In this document: positions 40,619 through 50,190 of the stretch, piece after piece
How positions within the stretch are numbered: position 1 is the stretch's first letter
Layout of the letters: every line of letters starts with the position of its first letter
Assembly: GCF_029626035.1 (NCBI RefSeq)
Contig: NZ_JARUBE010000003.1
Coordinates: 3,162,001 to 3,226,000 of the forward strand
From: Micromonospora sp. WMMD980
GTDB lineage: Bacteria; Actinomycetota; Actinomycetes; Mycobacteriales; Micromonosporaceae
Direction of reading: 5' to 3'
Length of the DNA: 64,000 nucleotides
Notes under the pieces: generated by a model
The model's database searches: none
Seen by the model: only the letters and a program-made list of their open reading frames with translations
Told to the model about the DNA's origin: nothing
Translations under genes and position numbers: made by a program

Positions 40619-42373
40619 TCAGCCGCAGAGCCGGCCGATCTCGTCGCGGAACCGGTCCATCGGGTTGGACCCGACCGGGCCGAGCAGGTATTCCTTCAAC
40701 TCCCGCCGCGCCTCGGCCATCGGGTCGTCCCCGCCCCGGGTCACCGCGAGGATCTTGGCCAGCTCGCCGCCGTCCGCCGAGAGCAGGTACGCCGCCCGCG
40801 CGGTCGGGAACTGCCGGCGGAACTCGTCCTCGGGCAGCCCGGCCGGATTGGCCACCACGTACGGGCGCTCGCTCTGCACGAAGTCGGAGACCACGCTCGA
40901 GACGTCGCTGACCAGCAGATCGGTGACGTTGAAGCAGTCGAACAACGACGGCGTGCGGCCGGTCACCACCAGGTGCGCGGTGCCGTCGAGCGACGCGGGG
41001 TCGGTCTCGCCGCCGGCCGCGCGGATCCGGGCCACGACGCGCTCGTGGGCCGCCCTGGCCTTCGGCGAGCGGGTGCCGGTCAGCGGGTGCGGCTTGTAGA
41101 TCACCCGCAGGTTGCCGGCGGCCAGCAGCCCGGACACGATCCGCTCCCCCATCAGCACCAGCGAGGTGTGGTAGGGGTCGTCGTCCAGCCAGCCCTCCCA
41201 GGTGGGCGCGTAGAGCACGGTGAACAGGTGGTCGGCGGCGCCCGAGCCGAACGTGTGCACGCCGGCGAGCTGCGGGCGGCCCACCTCCACGATGTCGCGG
41301 TCCAACACGCCGACCCCGGCCCGGGCGTACCGCTCCCGGCCGGCCGGACCGGCGACCCACACCTCGTCGTACACCTTGCTGTAGGGGTTGACGCTCGCGG
41401 CCTTGTCGCTGTCGCCGTGGCCGACGAAGACGTGCTTCACGCCCGGCTCGCGCAGCAGGTGGATGTTGGCGCCGACGTTCGCCGCGTAGAGCGCGACCCG
41501 CAGCGAGCCGAGGTCGAGGTTCATGAAGTCGACGCCGGCCGGCACGCAGATCACCGGCAGCCGGGTGTCGGCCAACTGGTGGAACGCCTCCGCGGCCCGC
41601 ACCAGCACCACCGCCCGCCGGCCGGTCGCCTCCATCGGCGCGAGCCACATGTTGGCCTGGTAGACGTCCTTGGCGGGGCCGGCGAAGTAGAGGGCCACCT
41701 CGGGCTTCTCCCGGGCCAGCCAGTCGTGCACGGCGGGCAGCACGCCCGGGGTCGCGCCTCGACCGCGCAGCGCGGCCAGCGCCAGCACGGCGGCGGTGAC
41801 CAGGCCGGCGACGAGCGTCAGAGCGCCGGTGACCACCGCCGGGGCGACCCGGTCCACCGCCGCGGCGACCACGGCCGCCGGCACCAGCAGCACGTTGAGC
41901 AGCGGCAACCGCAGCCCGGCCAGCCGCCGCGTCCAGGCCGGCGGTGTCGGCACCCGGCGCAGCGCGCCGAGGTCGATGTTGCGGGTGTACGCCGGCGGGT
42001 CGACCCGTCCCTCGATCGACTTGGTGACGGCGGTGGTGCCGACCGCCACGGTCCAGAGCGCGGCGGGCAGCAGCAGCACCGCGACCGTGCCGAGCACGCC
42101 GGGCCGGACCGCGGCGATCACCAGCAGCGCCACCGACAGGTCCCGGACCAGCCGCCGGAAGGTCAGGCCGACACCTGCCTTGGCGATCAGCTCCGCGGTC
42201 GCCGCGAACCGGGTGGCCAGCACCAGCTCACCACCGAGGGCGACCACCGCCGCGATCGCGTACGGGATGACCAGGCCGAGGGCCCCGGCGAGGATCATGA
42301 CGCCGTACCCGAGGAACATCGCGGCGACCGCGGCGAGGCCCTGCTGGCTGCGTACTCTGCTGAACAACGACAC
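40619..42373 (-). CDS. TagF-like polyol-phosphate polymerase with membrane N-terminus
   Basis: This 584-aa protein has about five to six membrane segments in the first 225 residues. A GT-B type CDP-glycerol glycerophosphotransferase domain follows. Key motifs are FVGHGDSDKAASVNP, with the catalytic-type histidine, YAPTWEGW, YKPHPLTGTRSP and LLVSDVSSVVSDF. Such enzymes add glycerol- or ribitol-phosphate units to teichoic acid chains. A CDP-ribitol synthase gene at 59.8 kb makes ribitol a reasonable guess. The GTG at 42373 has GGGAG too close for comfort; an upstream TTG (42448) would add 25 residues. A paralogue lies at 61282-62958. Confidence 0.82.
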   Translation of the reverse strand: MSLFSRVRSQQGLAAVAAMFLGYGVMILAGALGLVIPYAIAAVVALGGELVLATRFAATAELIAKAGVGLTFRRLVRDLSVALLVIAAVRPGVLGTVAVLLLPAALWTVAVGTTAVTKSIEGRVDPPAYTRNIDLGALRRVPTPPAWTRRLAGLRLPLLNVLLVPAAVVAAAVDRVAPAVVTGALTLVAGLVTAAVLALAALRGRGATPGVLPAVHDWLAREKPEVALYFAGPAKDVYQANMWLAPMEATGRRAVVLVRAAEAFHQLADTRLPVICVPAGVDFMNLDLGSLRVALYAANVGANIHLLREPGVKHVFVGHGDSDKAASVNPYSKVYDEVWVAGPAGRERYARAGVGVLDRDIVEVGRPQLAGVHTFGSGAADHLFTVLYAPTWEGWLDDDPYHTSLVLMGERIVSGLLAAGNLRVIYKPHPLTGTRSPKARAAHERVVARIRAAGGETDPASLDGTAHLVVTGRTPSLFDCFNVTDLLVSDVSSVVSDFVQSERPYVVANPAGLPEDEFRRQFPTARAAYLLSADGGELAKILAVTRGGDDPMAEARRELKEYLLGPVGSNPMDRFRDEIGRLCG

Positions 42374-42512
42374 GCTCCCTGTCTGCCCGCCGGTGTCGGA
42401 GAGGCCCGATCCGGACGGCTGCGACCCTAAACGGGCCAAGTGACGCAAGTATTACCGGGGTGTCCGGTGGGTGAACAACGGACGACGGCTTCCGCGACCG
42501 CGCCCCACGCAC

Positions 42513-42545
42513 GGTGGGCCCCGGCCGACACGGCCGGGGCCCACC
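42513..42545. terminator. Hairpin terminator after the second sugar dehydrogenase gene
   Basis: GGTGGGCCCCGGCC (42513-42526) and its perfect complement GGCCGGGGCCCACC (42532-42545) enclose GACAC. It follows the minus-strand dehydrogenase stop by 13 bases, so the 45414-42559 operon ends here and the TagF-like gene has its own promoter. Confidence 0.75.
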
Positions 42546-42558
42546 GGGCACACCAGGG

Positions 42559-43842
42559 TCAGCCGCCGATGACCACGCGGCGCACGCCCGCCCACCGGGC
42601 CGGGTCGGTGACCCGCCGGCCGTCCACCAGCACCGTCACGCCCGGCAGGTCCGCCGGGGTGAGGTTGCGGTATTCCGCGTGGTCGGCTTGGATCACCGCG
42701 GCGCCGATCGGCTCGCCGGCGTACCCCGGCAGGCCGTGCGCGGCCAGCTCCTCGTCGGAGTACATCGGGTCGGAGACGTGGGGCGTGGCGCCCCGCCGAC
42801 GCAGCGCCTCGACGGTCGGGAAGACACCCGAGAAGGCGGTCTCCTTCACCCCGCCCCGGTAGGCGGCGCCCAGCACCAGCACGCCCACCCCGGTCAGGTC
42901 GCCGTACGCGGCGGCGAGCAGGTCGACCGCGTAGTCCGGCATCGCGGCGTTGGCCTCACGGGCCGAGCGGACCACGGTGGCCGCCGGGTCGTTCCACAGG
43001 TACATCCGCGGGTAGATCGGGATGCAGTGCCCGCCGACCGCGATGCCCGGCGAGTGGATGTGGCTGTACGGCTGGGTGTTGCACGCCTCGATCACCTTGG
43101 TGACGTCGACGCCGACCGTGTCGGCGAAGCGGGCGAACTGGTTCGCCAGGCCGATGTTGACGTCCCGGTAGGTCGTCTCGGCGAGCTTGGCCAGCTCGGA
43201 CGCCTCGGCCGAGCCGAGGTCCCACACGCCGTTGGGCCGGTCCAGGTCGGGCCGCTCGTCGAAGTCGAGCACCGCCTCGTAGAACCGCACGCCGTGCGCG
43301 GCGGACGCCTCGTCGATGCCGCCGACCAGCTTCGGGTAGCGACGCAGGTCGGCGAAGACCCGGCCGGTGAGCACCCGCTCGGGGCTGAACACCAGGTGGA
43401 AGTCGGTGCCCGCGGTGAGACCGGAGCCCTCGGCCAGCATCGACGCCCAGCGGCTGCGGGTGGTGCCGACCGGCAGCGTGGTCTCGTAGCTGACCAGGGT
43501 GCCCGGCTTGAGGCCACGGGCGATGGCCCGGGTGGCGTCGTCCATCCAGCCGAAGTCCGGCACGCCCTCGGCGTCCACGAACAGCGGCACGACCACGACG
43601 ACGGCCTCCGACTCGGCCACCGCGGCGGCGGTGTCGGTGGTGGCCGACAGCAGCCCGGCGGCCACCGCCTCCTTCAGCTTGACGTCCAGGTCGGCCTCGC
43701 CCGGGAAGGGCACGGCACCGTCGTTGACCAGCTGGACGACCCGCTCGGAGACGTCGGCACCGAGCACCCGGTGCCCCTTCGAGGCGAACTGCACGGCGAG
43801 CGGCAGGCCGATCTTTCCGAGCGCGACGACGCAGATGTTCAT
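42559..43842 (-). CDS. Nucleotide-sugar (UDP-HexNAc) dehydrogenase
   Basis: The 427-aa NAD-dependent enzyme has a Rossmann start VALGKIGLPLAVQFASKGH, YETTLPVGTTRSR, FSPERVLTGRVF and ELAKLAETTYRDVNIGLANQ. The catalytic cysteine is C273 in GIAVGGHCIPIYP. It differs clearly from the WbpA-like enzyme at 215-1477 in having IGLPLA for VGLPLA and HSPGIAVGG for RPGPGVGG. It may oxidise another HexNAc, such as UDP-ManNAc. Its ribosome site GGAGGAAAG is formed by the last codons of the glycosyltransferase gene three bases upstream, so the two are translated together. Confidence 0.85.
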   Translation of the reverse strand: MNICVVALGKIGLPLAVQFASKGHRVLGADVSERVVQLVNDGAVPFPGEADLDVKLKEAVAAGLLSATTDTAAAVAESEAVVVVVPLFVDAEGVPDFGWMDDATRAIARGLKPGTLVSYETTLPVGTTRSRWASMLAEGSGLTAGTDFHLVFSPERVLTGRVFADLRRYPKLVGGIDEASAAHGVRFYEAVLDFDERPDLDRPNGVWDLGSAEASELAKLAETTYRDVNIGLANQFARFADTVGVDVTKVIEACNTQPYSHIHSPGIAVGGHCIPIYPRMYLWNDPAATVVRSAREANAAMPDYAVDLLAAAYGDLTGVGVLVLGAAYRGGVKETAFSGVFPTVEALRRRGATPHVSDPMYSDEELAAHGLPGYAGEPIGAAVIQADHAEYRNLTPADLPGVTVLVDGRRVTDPARWAGVRRVVIGG

Positions 43843-43845
43843 GAA

Positions 43846-45414
43846 CTACTTTCCTCCAGAGGGCCAGATTCGGCGCAGGCGGGCAAGGAACCGACCGGGG
43901 GTCACCGGCGTGATCGCGACGATCACCTGGCCCTTGTGGTTCGTGGTGGGCGTGACGAGGTGCAGCCGGACGCCGCGCCGGGCCAGCCGCCGGGGCGCGG
44001 CGACGGGACGGTCGGCGCGCAGCGGCGCCGCACCGATCCCGCCCAGGGTCGACACCTCGGCACGCACGGTACGCCGCTCCCCGTTCGGCGCCACGATCGC
44101 CAGCAGCCGGTCCACCGCGAAGTCCGTTCGTACGACGGTACCGGGACCGCCCGGCGTCGCCGACGTGACTCCCGTCAGGTCGCCCACGCTGACCCGCAGC
44201 GCGTCGGCGCTCAGCTCGGCCAGCTCGGCCCGGCGGCTCTGCGCGGTGAGCACCAGGGCGCGGGCGCCGGCGTCGTCCCGCCCCCAGGCCAGCCCGGTCG
44301 CGGTCAGCTTGGCCAGCAGCGTGGCGGCGCGGTCGGTCACGTCGTACCAGTCGTCGGGGTAGCCGAAGGCGGGATCGCGGAAGCCGACGTGCCGGGCGTA
44401 CCAGCGCCCGTCGGCGATCGTGACCTCGGGCAGCGTCCTGTCCGCCTGCTGCGCGATCAGCTCGCGCAGCGCGTCGAGGTCGCCGTCGCGTGCCACCGCC
44501 AGCCGCAGCCGCTCCGCCGGCGCCATCCGGGTCAGCACGCCCTCGGTCAGGTATGCCTCCGCCAGCTTGCGGACCCGATCGTGGACGTGCTGCTGCACGT
44601 CCGGCGTGAGGTCGAGGAACTCCGCCCGGAGCAGCTTCGCCACCTCCCAGGTGAAGTGGCGGACCAGCACCGCGTCCCGGCGGGGTCCCGGCTCGATCAG
44701 GCCGGCGACGAACCCGACGAGCTCCTCGGCGCAGCGCAGCCGCTCCTCGAAGCGACTGGCGTAGGTGATGTTCTGGGCGTTCTCCCGCTTGACCGCGAAG
44801 TAGTAGTCGTAGTCCCCGAGAACCGAAATCTTCTTCGCCCGGAAGCAGGCCTCCAGCGTGAACGGCTGGTCGCTGCCCATCGGCATGTCGGTGCGGAAGC
44901 GCAGGCCGTGCCGCTCGATCAGGTCCCGCCGGAACAGCTTCGTGTTCGACAGCGACCACGGCAGCGCGCTGTCGAACAGGTCGAGCCGCTCCTGGGTGCT
45001 GGCGTAGACGGCCTGGTGCACGTAGCGCTTGTTGGTGCCGACCATCCGGCCCAGCACCACGTCGGAGTCCCACCGGTCGGCCGCGTCGACCAGCCGCTCC
45101 AGGGCCTCCGGCCCGAGGTGGTCGTCGGAGCCGACGAAGAAGACGTAGCGGCCGCGGGCGTGGTCCAGCGCCACGTTGCTCGGCGCGGCCGGGCCGCCGG
45201 AGTTGGCCTGGTGCAGCACCCGGACGGTGCCCGGGTGGCGCTCGGCATAGCGGTCCAGCTCCGCGCCGCTGCCGTCGGTGGAGCCGTCGTCGACGGCGAC
45301 CACCTCCAGCCGGTCCCGGCCGATGGTCTGGCCGACCAGCGAGTCCAGACAGGCGGTGAGGTAGGGCATCGTGTTGTAGACGGCGACGATGACGCTGACG
45401 TCCGGCGTGCTCAT
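43846..45414 (-). CDS. Glycosyltransferase family 2, TarS-like (wall teichoic acid glycosylation)
   Basis: This 522-aa protein has an N-terminal GT-A domain: VSVIVAVYNTMPYLTACLDS, VVAVDDGSTDGS, then NSGGPAAPSNVALDHARGRY and VGSDDH as the DxD-type site. The order and wording, including FRAKKISVLGDYDYYFAVKR, match the S. aureus TarS/TarP group, which puts GlcNAc on ribitol units. A helical linker (about 250-370) and a beta-rich C-terminal part (about 400-500) follow, as in TarS, where that end makes trimers. The ATG at 45414 has AAGGA upstream. It forms an operon with the sugar dehydrogenase gene. Confidence 0.83.
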   Translation of the reverse strand: MSTPDVSVIVAVYNTMPYLTACLDSLVGQTIGRDRLEVVAVDDGSTDGSGAELDRYAERHPGTVRVLHQANSGGPAAPSNVALDHARGRYVFFVGSDDHLGPEALERLVDAADRWDSDVVLGRMVGTNKRYVHQAVYASTQERLDLFDSALPWSLSNTKLFRRDLIERHGLRFRTDMPMGSDQPFTLEACFRAKKISVLGDYDYYFAVKRENAQNITYASRFEERLRCAEELVGFVAGLIEPGPRRDAVLVRHFTWEVAKLLRAEFLDLTPDVQQHVHDRVRKLAEAYLTEGVLTRMAPAERLRLAVARDGDLDALRELIAQQADRTLPEVTIADGRWYARHVGFRDPAFGYPDDWYDVTDRAATLLAKLTATGLAWGRDDAGARALVLTAQSRRAELAELSADALRVSVGDLTGVTSATPGGPGTVVRTDFAVDRLLAIVAPNGERRTVRAEVSTLGGIGAAPLRADRPVAAPRRLARRGVRLHLVTPTTNHKGQVIVAITPVTPGRFLARLRRIWPSGGK

Positions 45415-45715
45415 CTGATCCTTCTCCATCGCCGTGTTCGCTGGGGGGCGGGGATCCGCCGCCGGCAACGGGCGCACGCGTCGACGATCCTCGACGCGCT
45501 GAGAGCGACCTCGCCTGCGCCGTCCGCGCCGCACGGCCGCGGCACCGGACGGAACCTCCGCGAGTGTACGGCACGGCGATGGCCGCCCGGTGGCATCCGG
45601 CGGGTGCCCCGGCGAGCCGGAAATGGCCGGTCGGCGCGGGCGCGTGGACGCGGGCGCGACCGGCCTGCTTGCTAGGGTCACCCGGGGCTGAAACAGCTGC
45701 GAGGGGCGCACGTTG
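45415..45715. other. Divergent gap of 301 bases
   Basis: This gap separates the TarS-like gene from a membrane mannosyltransferase gene and should hold promoters for both. It has an 8-bp inverted repeat CGCGTCGA/TCGACGCG (45477-45484 and 45491-45498). On the plus strand TAGGGT (45673-45678) could be a -10 for the gene at 45716, with a leader and GAGGGG ribosome site. Nothing gene-like is seen. Confidence 0.4.
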
Positions 45716-46918
45716 GTGACGGAATCGGCAATCGGCAGGGACGGGGCCACCGACGGGGCCGGATCGGACGAACGCGACGAGCGGGCCACCGGCTCGCCGG
45801 GCGACCACACCCGGGCGCGGCGGCTCCGCCGGGCGCTGCGCGCGGCCTGGCCGGCGCTCGTGGGCTACGCCGCCGTCCGCGCCGTCGGGCTGGTCACGCT
45901 GGCGATCTGGGGACACGCCCGGGACGCGTCGTTCGCCAAGCAGATCGGCAACCGGGCCGACGCCAGCTGGTATCTCGCCATCGCCGAGCACGGGTACGAC
46001 CGGGCCGAGACCCTCCAGAGCAACCTGGCGTTCTTCCCCTTCTATCCGCTGCTGATCCGGCTCGCCGACCCGTTGTCGCCGTTCCAGTTCCGCGGCACGG
46101 CGATCGCGCTGGCCTGGCTGGCCTCCCTGGCCGCCGCCTGGGGGCTGTTCGCGGTCGGCAACCACCTGCACGACCGGCGCACCGGGGTGCTGTTGGCGGT
46201 GGTCTGGGGCCTGCTGCCGCACGCGATCGTCGAGTCGATGGCGTACACCGAGGCGCTCTTCACGGCGCTGGCCGCCTGGTCGCTGTACGCCGCGCTGACC
46301 GGCCGGTGGCTCACCGCCGGGGTGCTCTGCCTCGTCGCCGGGGCCACCCGGCCCACCGCGACCGCGCTCATCCCGGTGGTGATGCTGGCCGGCCTGATCG
46401 CGCTGGCCCGCCGGCAGGGCACCTGGCGCCCGGCGGCGGCCCTGCTGCTGGCGCCGCTGGGCTGGCTCGGCTACGTCGGCTGGGTGGGCTGGCGCACGGG
46501 GCGGGTGGACGGCTGGTTCCAGATCCAGACCGAGGGCTGGCACTCGACCTTCGACGGCGGCGCGGGGACCCTGGAGTTCACCGGGACGACGCTGGACCAG
46601 CCGGCGAAGCTCCAGTTCTATCTGATCGTCGCGGTGCTGGCGACCAGCCTCGTCCTGCTGGCGCTGAGCGTCGTCGACCGGCAGCCCTGGCCGCTGCTGG
46701 CGTACAGCGCGCTGCTGCTGGCCACCACGATCGGCGCCTCCGGCTACTTCAACTCCAAGGCCCGCTTCCTGGTGCCGGCGTTCGCGCTGCTGCTTCCGGT
46801 GGCCCGAGGTCTCGCCACCGCCCGCACCGCACGGGCGGTGATCATCCTGGTGGGGATGACCGCCGCCTCCGCCTACCTCGGCGGCTACCTGCTGCTGGTC
46901 TGGCCGTCCTCGCCCTGA
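45716..46918 (+). CDS. Membrane mannosyltransferase-like protein (PIG-V type)
   Basis: The 400-aa protein has a charged N-terminal tail of about 45 residues and about nine to ten membrane segments. After the first segment is GNRADASWYLAIAEHGYD, and then NLAFFPFYPLLIRLADPL; these two motifs are hallmarks of the PIG-V/GPI mannosyltransferase-like GT-C family in actinobacteria. AYTEALFTALAAWSLY is also conserved. It probably uses a polyprenyl-phosphate sugar outside the membrane. GTG 45716 has GAGGGG upstream; a TTG one codon earlier is possible. Acceptor unknown. Confidence 0.82.
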   Translation: MTESAIGRDGATDGAGSDERDERATGSPGDHTRARRLRRALRAAWPALVGYAAVRAVGLVTLAIWGHARDASFAKQIGNRADASWYLAIAEHGYDRAETLQSNLAFFPFYPLLIRLADPLSPFQFRGTAIALAWLASLAAAWGLFAVGNHLHDRRTGVLLAVVWGLLPHAIVESMAYTEALFTALAAWSLYAALTGRWLTAGVLCLVAGATRPTATALIPVVMLAGLIALARRQGTWRPAAALLLAPLGWLGYVGWVGWRTGRVDGWFQIQTEGWHSTFDGGAGTLEFTGTTLDQPAKLQFYLIVAVLATSLVLLALSVVDRQPWPLLAYSALLLATTIGASGYFNSKARFLVPAFALLLPVARGLATARTARAVIILVGMTAASAYLGGYLLLVWPSSP

Positions 46919-46931
46919 CCGGCGCCGCCGG

Positions 46932-48848
46932 TCACCGGGTTACCGGCCGCACGTCCCACAGCCAGACGTCACGCACCCGCTGCCCCGGCCCGAAGCAGGC
47001 GTCCAGGAACGTCTTCAGCTCGGCCTCGTGCGCGTGCCGGGGCAGCACCACCGCGTCCGCCCGCCACCATCGCGCGTCCGCCAGCGCCTGGTCGCGCTCC
47101 GCCGCGCTGACCGTCGGCGGCCGGGTGCCGGCGCCGATCGCGGTGAGCAGCAGTGCGGTCGGGCGCGGCGGAGTGCCCCAGCGACCGGTGTCGTCGGCGG
47201 GCGAGGTCGGGCCGAGGAAGTAGCCCTGCGGCACGGCGAAGCCGGTCAGCGCCGCGGAACCCCAGTTGATCGAGGTCATGTTGTGCACCGGGACGGGCAC
47301 CAGCGTCCGCCCGTCGGCGACGTGCTCACGCCACTCGCCGGACGTGACGAACTCGGGCACCGGCACCCGGCCCTTCGCCGGCAGCGGCGTCGGCAGCATC
47401 GGCAGCAGCGCGCCGACGAGCGCCGCCGCGGTCAGCAGCCGCAGCGGCGCGGCCACCCGCGGGGTCCGCGTCGCCAGGCCGTCGAGCCGGGCCACGGCGA
47501 GGGCCAGCAGCAGCCCGAACGCGACGGTGGTGATCAGCGCGAACCGGGCGATCACCATGGCGTCCACGATCGGCAGGTCGTGCAGGAGCGCGAACGGCGC
47601 GGGCACGTCGCTCTTCGCCGGCCCCCAGCTCAGCGTCGAGCCGAGCGAGAACACCCCGGCGACGAGCGCCACCACGGCCAGCACCCGGACGGCCAGCTCC
47701 CGGCGGAGCCCGAGGACCGCCGCCGCCACCAGCACGACCACCGGCCAGCCGAAGAAGCTGGCCTGCTCGGTGGTGTTCGGCGCCAGTCCCTGCGCGCTGT
47801 CCGGCCCGCCGCCGATCGACTCCGTCGCGTAGGCCACGAACGAGCGCACCCGCAGCGTGTAGACGTCCGGGTCACCGGGGTGCCCGATCCGGTGCTGCGG
47901 TCCGGCGAACTGCATCCACAGCGGGTAGGCGGTGACCAGCAGCACCAGCCCGCCGGCGACCGCCAGCGCGCCGAGCGCCCGGGGTGCCAGCCGGACGGTC
48001 TCCCGGGGCCGCAGCGCCAGGTGCGCCACCGTGGCCATCAGCGCGCCGATGGCGACCAGGAAGAGGACCTCGACGGAGATGAAGAACTGCGCCGCGACCA
48101 GCGCCCCCAGGACCAGGCCGTCCCGTACCGGGGCGACCGACCGGGTCATCCGGACGATCCGCCACACCAGGAACGGCACCAGCCACTGCGCGGTGATGTG
48201 CGGATGCCCGTTGGAGTGGGTCACCATCGCCGGGGCGAACCCGCAGAACAGGCCACCGACCACGGCGGCGGCCCGGTTGCCGGTCAGGTGCCGGTCGAGC
48301 ACCCAGTACCAGGCGAAGGCGGTGCCGGCCAGGTTCAGCGTGATCAGCAGGAGGTAGGACAGCGGCGCGCCGCCGAGCAGGGTGACCGGCGTCAACAGGA
48401 TGCCCGGCAGCTGCATCCCCACGTTCGACATGAGGTTCACGCCGTCCGGGGCGTTCTGCAGCGTGGTGAAGAACGGGTTCTCCAGGTTGGTCACCGCGTG
48501 CGCGGCGTACGCCAGCATCCACTCGTTGAACCCCTGGTCGTCCGGGCGGCTGCCGAGCAGCCGCCCGTCGATGTCGAGCCAGCCGCGCCCGGTTACCCAG
48601 AGCGCGCCCGCCACGAACGCCAGGCCGACGACCAGGTCCACCAGGCGACGCCCGGACCACCGGCGGCGGTGCGGGACGGTGGTGACCTCCGGGCCCGCCG
48701 TGACCTCCGGGTCCGCCGTGACCGTCGGGGTCTGCGGGGCCGCCGGGGCCGGCGGTACGCTCGGTGCGCGCGCACCCTCGGCCACAGCCTCCGGCGGGTC
48801 GGCGGGCGGGCTGCTCGTGGGCTTGCCGGTGGGATGTGCCGTCGTCAC
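46932..48848 (-). CDS. Large integral membrane protein, putative GT-C glycosyltransferase
   Basis: The 638-aa protein has a disordered Pro/Thr/Ala-rich head of about 65 residues and then about eleven membrane segments up to residue 490. An extracytoplasmic C-terminal domain follows. Its first loop, GFNEWMLAYAAHAVTNLENP, followed by APDGVNLMSN, is typical of a group of actinobacterial membrane proteins with GT-C-like architecture. SNGHPHITAQWLVPF is another conserved patch. Substrate unknown. GTG 48848 is chosen; no good ribosome site is seen. Its end faces the mannosyltransferase gene with a 13-base gap and no stem. Confidence 0.68.
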   Translation of the reverse strand: MTTAHPTGKPTSSPPADPPEAVAEGARAPSVPPAPAAPQTPTVTADPEVTAGPEVTTVPHRRRWSGRRLVDLVVGLAFVAGALWVTGRGWLDIDGRLLGSRPDDQGFNEWMLAYAAHAVTNLENPFFTTLQNAPDGVNLMSNVGMQLPGILLTPVTLLGGAPLSYLLLITLNLAGTAFAWYWVLDRHLTGNRAAAVVGGLFCGFAPAMVTHSNGHPHITAQWLVPFLVWRIVRMTRSVAPVRDGLVLGALVAAQFFISVEVLFLVAIGALMATVAHLALRPRETVRLAPRALGALAVAGGLVLLVTAYPLWMQFAGPQHRIGHPGDPDVYTLRVRSFVAYATESIGGGPDSAQGLAPNTTEQASFFGWPVVVLVAAAVLGLRRELAVRVLAVVALVAGVFSLGSTLSWGPAKSDVPAPFALLHDLPIVDAMVIARFALITTVAFGLLLALAVARLDGLATRTPRVAAPLRLLTAAALVGALLPMLPTPLPAKGRVPVPEFVTSGEWREHVADGRTLVPVPVHNMTSINWGSAALTGFAVPQGYFLGPTSPADDTGRWGTPPRPTALLLTAIGAGTRPPTVSAAERDQALADARWWRADAVVLPRHAHEAELKTFLDACFGPGQRVRDVWLWDVRPVTR

Positions 48849-48963
48849 ACCGGCGAATCCTACGGGTCGGCCCGTCCCGGGCGGCGCGACACCGGGCGGA
48901 CGGCGCGAAGGTGACGGCCAGGCGACATGTGGTTGACGCTTGTCTCGCGCACGGTGCGGGAAT

Positions 48964-48992
48964 TTGGCGGTCACGTCCGACTGAGGCAGAAT
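48964..48992 (+). promoter_or_regulatory. Candidate promoter for wbpI-like operon
   Basis: TTGGCG (48964-48969) and CAGAAT (48987-48992) are separated by exactly 17 bases. Each matches four of six positions of the major sigma consensus. The patch is less GC-rich than its surroundings and lies 74 bases before the GTG at 49067. Confidence 0.38.
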
Positions 48993-49066
48993 TCGTCTCT
49001 GACTCAAGGGACAGCGCCTGCCGACGCGCAGCTGCCTTTCACGAGATCACACGAGGAGTTCTACAG

Positions 49067-50149
49067 GTGAAGGTCATCAGCGTCGTCGGGGCACGCCCTC
49101 AGCTGATCAAGCTCGCTCCCATCGCCGCCGCGTTCGCCGCCACCGAGCACGAACACCGGATCGTGCACACCGGCCAGCACTACGACGCGGACCTCTCCGA
49201 CGTGTTCTTCTCCGGTCTCGGCATCCCCGACCCGGACATCCACCTCGGGATCGGCTCCGGCTCGCACGGCGTGCAGACGGGCAAGGCCCTCGCCGCACTG
49301 GACCCGGTCTTCGAGGCCGAGAAGCCCGACTGGGTGCTCGTCTACGGCGACACCAACTCGACCCTCGCCGGCGCCGTCTCCGCGGTCAAGATGCACCTGC
49401 CGGTCGCCCACCTCGAGGCGGGCCTGCGCTCCTTCAACCGGATGATGCCGGAGGAGCACAACCGCATCCTCACCGACCACGCGGCGGACCTGCTGCTCGC
49501 GCCCTCCGACGAGGCGATGCGACACCTGTCCGCGGAGGGGCTCGCCGCCCGGTCCGTCCTGGTCGGCGACGTGATGGTCGACGTGTGCCTCGGTGTCCGG
49601 GACGCCGTCCTGGCCGGCCGGCACCCCGCTCCGGCGCTGCCGGAGGGGATCCGCGCCGACGAGCCCTACCTGCTGGCCACGCTGCACCGGGCGGAGAACA
49701 CCGACTCACGCACCCGGCTGGCCGCGCTGCTCGACGGCCTGGCCGACCTGCCGGTGCCGGTGGCGCTGCTGGCGCACCCGCGGCTGGTGGCCAAGGCCGA
49801 GGAGCACGGTCTGAAGCTGGGCCGGGGCGCCGTGCACGTCGGCCGGCCGCTGCCCTACGCCGGCATGGTGGCCGCGGTGCTCGGCTCGGCCGGTGTGGTG
49901 ACCGACTCGGGTGGCCTGCAGAAGGAGGCCTACCTCCTCTCCCGGCCGTGCACCACGCTGCGACCGGAGACCGAATGGGTCGAGACCCTGGCCGACGACT
50001 GGAACCGCCTGGTCCCGGACCCGTCCGCCCGCTCCCGCGCCGAGTGGATCGACATCGCCACCCGACCGGCGCCCACCGCCGCCCAGGGCACGCCGTACGG
50101 CGACGGCCGGGCGGCCCAGCGGGTCGTCGAGACCCTCGCCGCGAAGTGA
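49067..50149 (+). CDS. wbpI: WbpI-like UDP-sugar 2-epimerase (UDP-GlcNAc3NAcA to UDP-ManNAc3NAcA)
   Basis: The 360-aa WecB-fold epimerase has SVVGARPQLIKLAPI in place of the VGTRPE of ordinary WecB, HTGQHYDADLSDVFF, GIGSGSHGVQTGKAL and VYGDTNSTLAGA. LEAGLRSFNRMMPEEHNR is also present. GARPQxIK and the SGSHG-TG stretch are features I associate with WbpI, which epimerises the diacetamido-uronic acid. WecB activity on UDP-GlcNAc cannot be excluded. The GTG has GAGGAG eight bases upstream. Two glycosyltransferase genes follow, so the sugar made is likely used there. Confidence 0.82.
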   Translation: MKVISVVGARPQLIKLAPIAAAFAATEHEHRIVHTGQHYDADLSDVFFSGLGIPDPDIHLGIGSGSHGVQTGKALAALDPVFEAEKPDWVLVYGDTNSTLAGAVSAVKMHLPVAHLEAGLRSFNRMMPEEHNRILTDHAADLLLAPSDEAMRHLSAEGLAARSVLVGDVMVDVCLGVRDAVLAGRHPAPALPEGIRADEPYLLATLHRAENTDSRTRLAALLDGLADLPVPVALLAHPRLVAKAEEHGLKLGRGAVHVGRPLPYAGMVAAVLGSAGVVTDSGGLQKEAYLLSRPCTTLRPETEWVETLADDWNRLVPDPSARSRAEWIDIATRPAPTAAQGTPYGDGRAAQRVVETLAAK

Positions 50150-50190
50150 CAGTGCCCGCCGACCGAGAGACTCGGGGTGTTCGCCCGACC

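Noticed and set aside
42440..42512. TTG start at 42448 for the TagF-like gene
   Set aside because: It would add 25 polar residues before the first membrane segment with no ribosome site. The GTG at 42373 fits better, although its own site is weak.
42514..45675. 1053-codon plus-strand frame over the TarS-like and dehydrogenase genes
   Set aside because: It is the mirror of two clear minus-strand enzymes and reads as repetitive Val/Arg/His/Gly.
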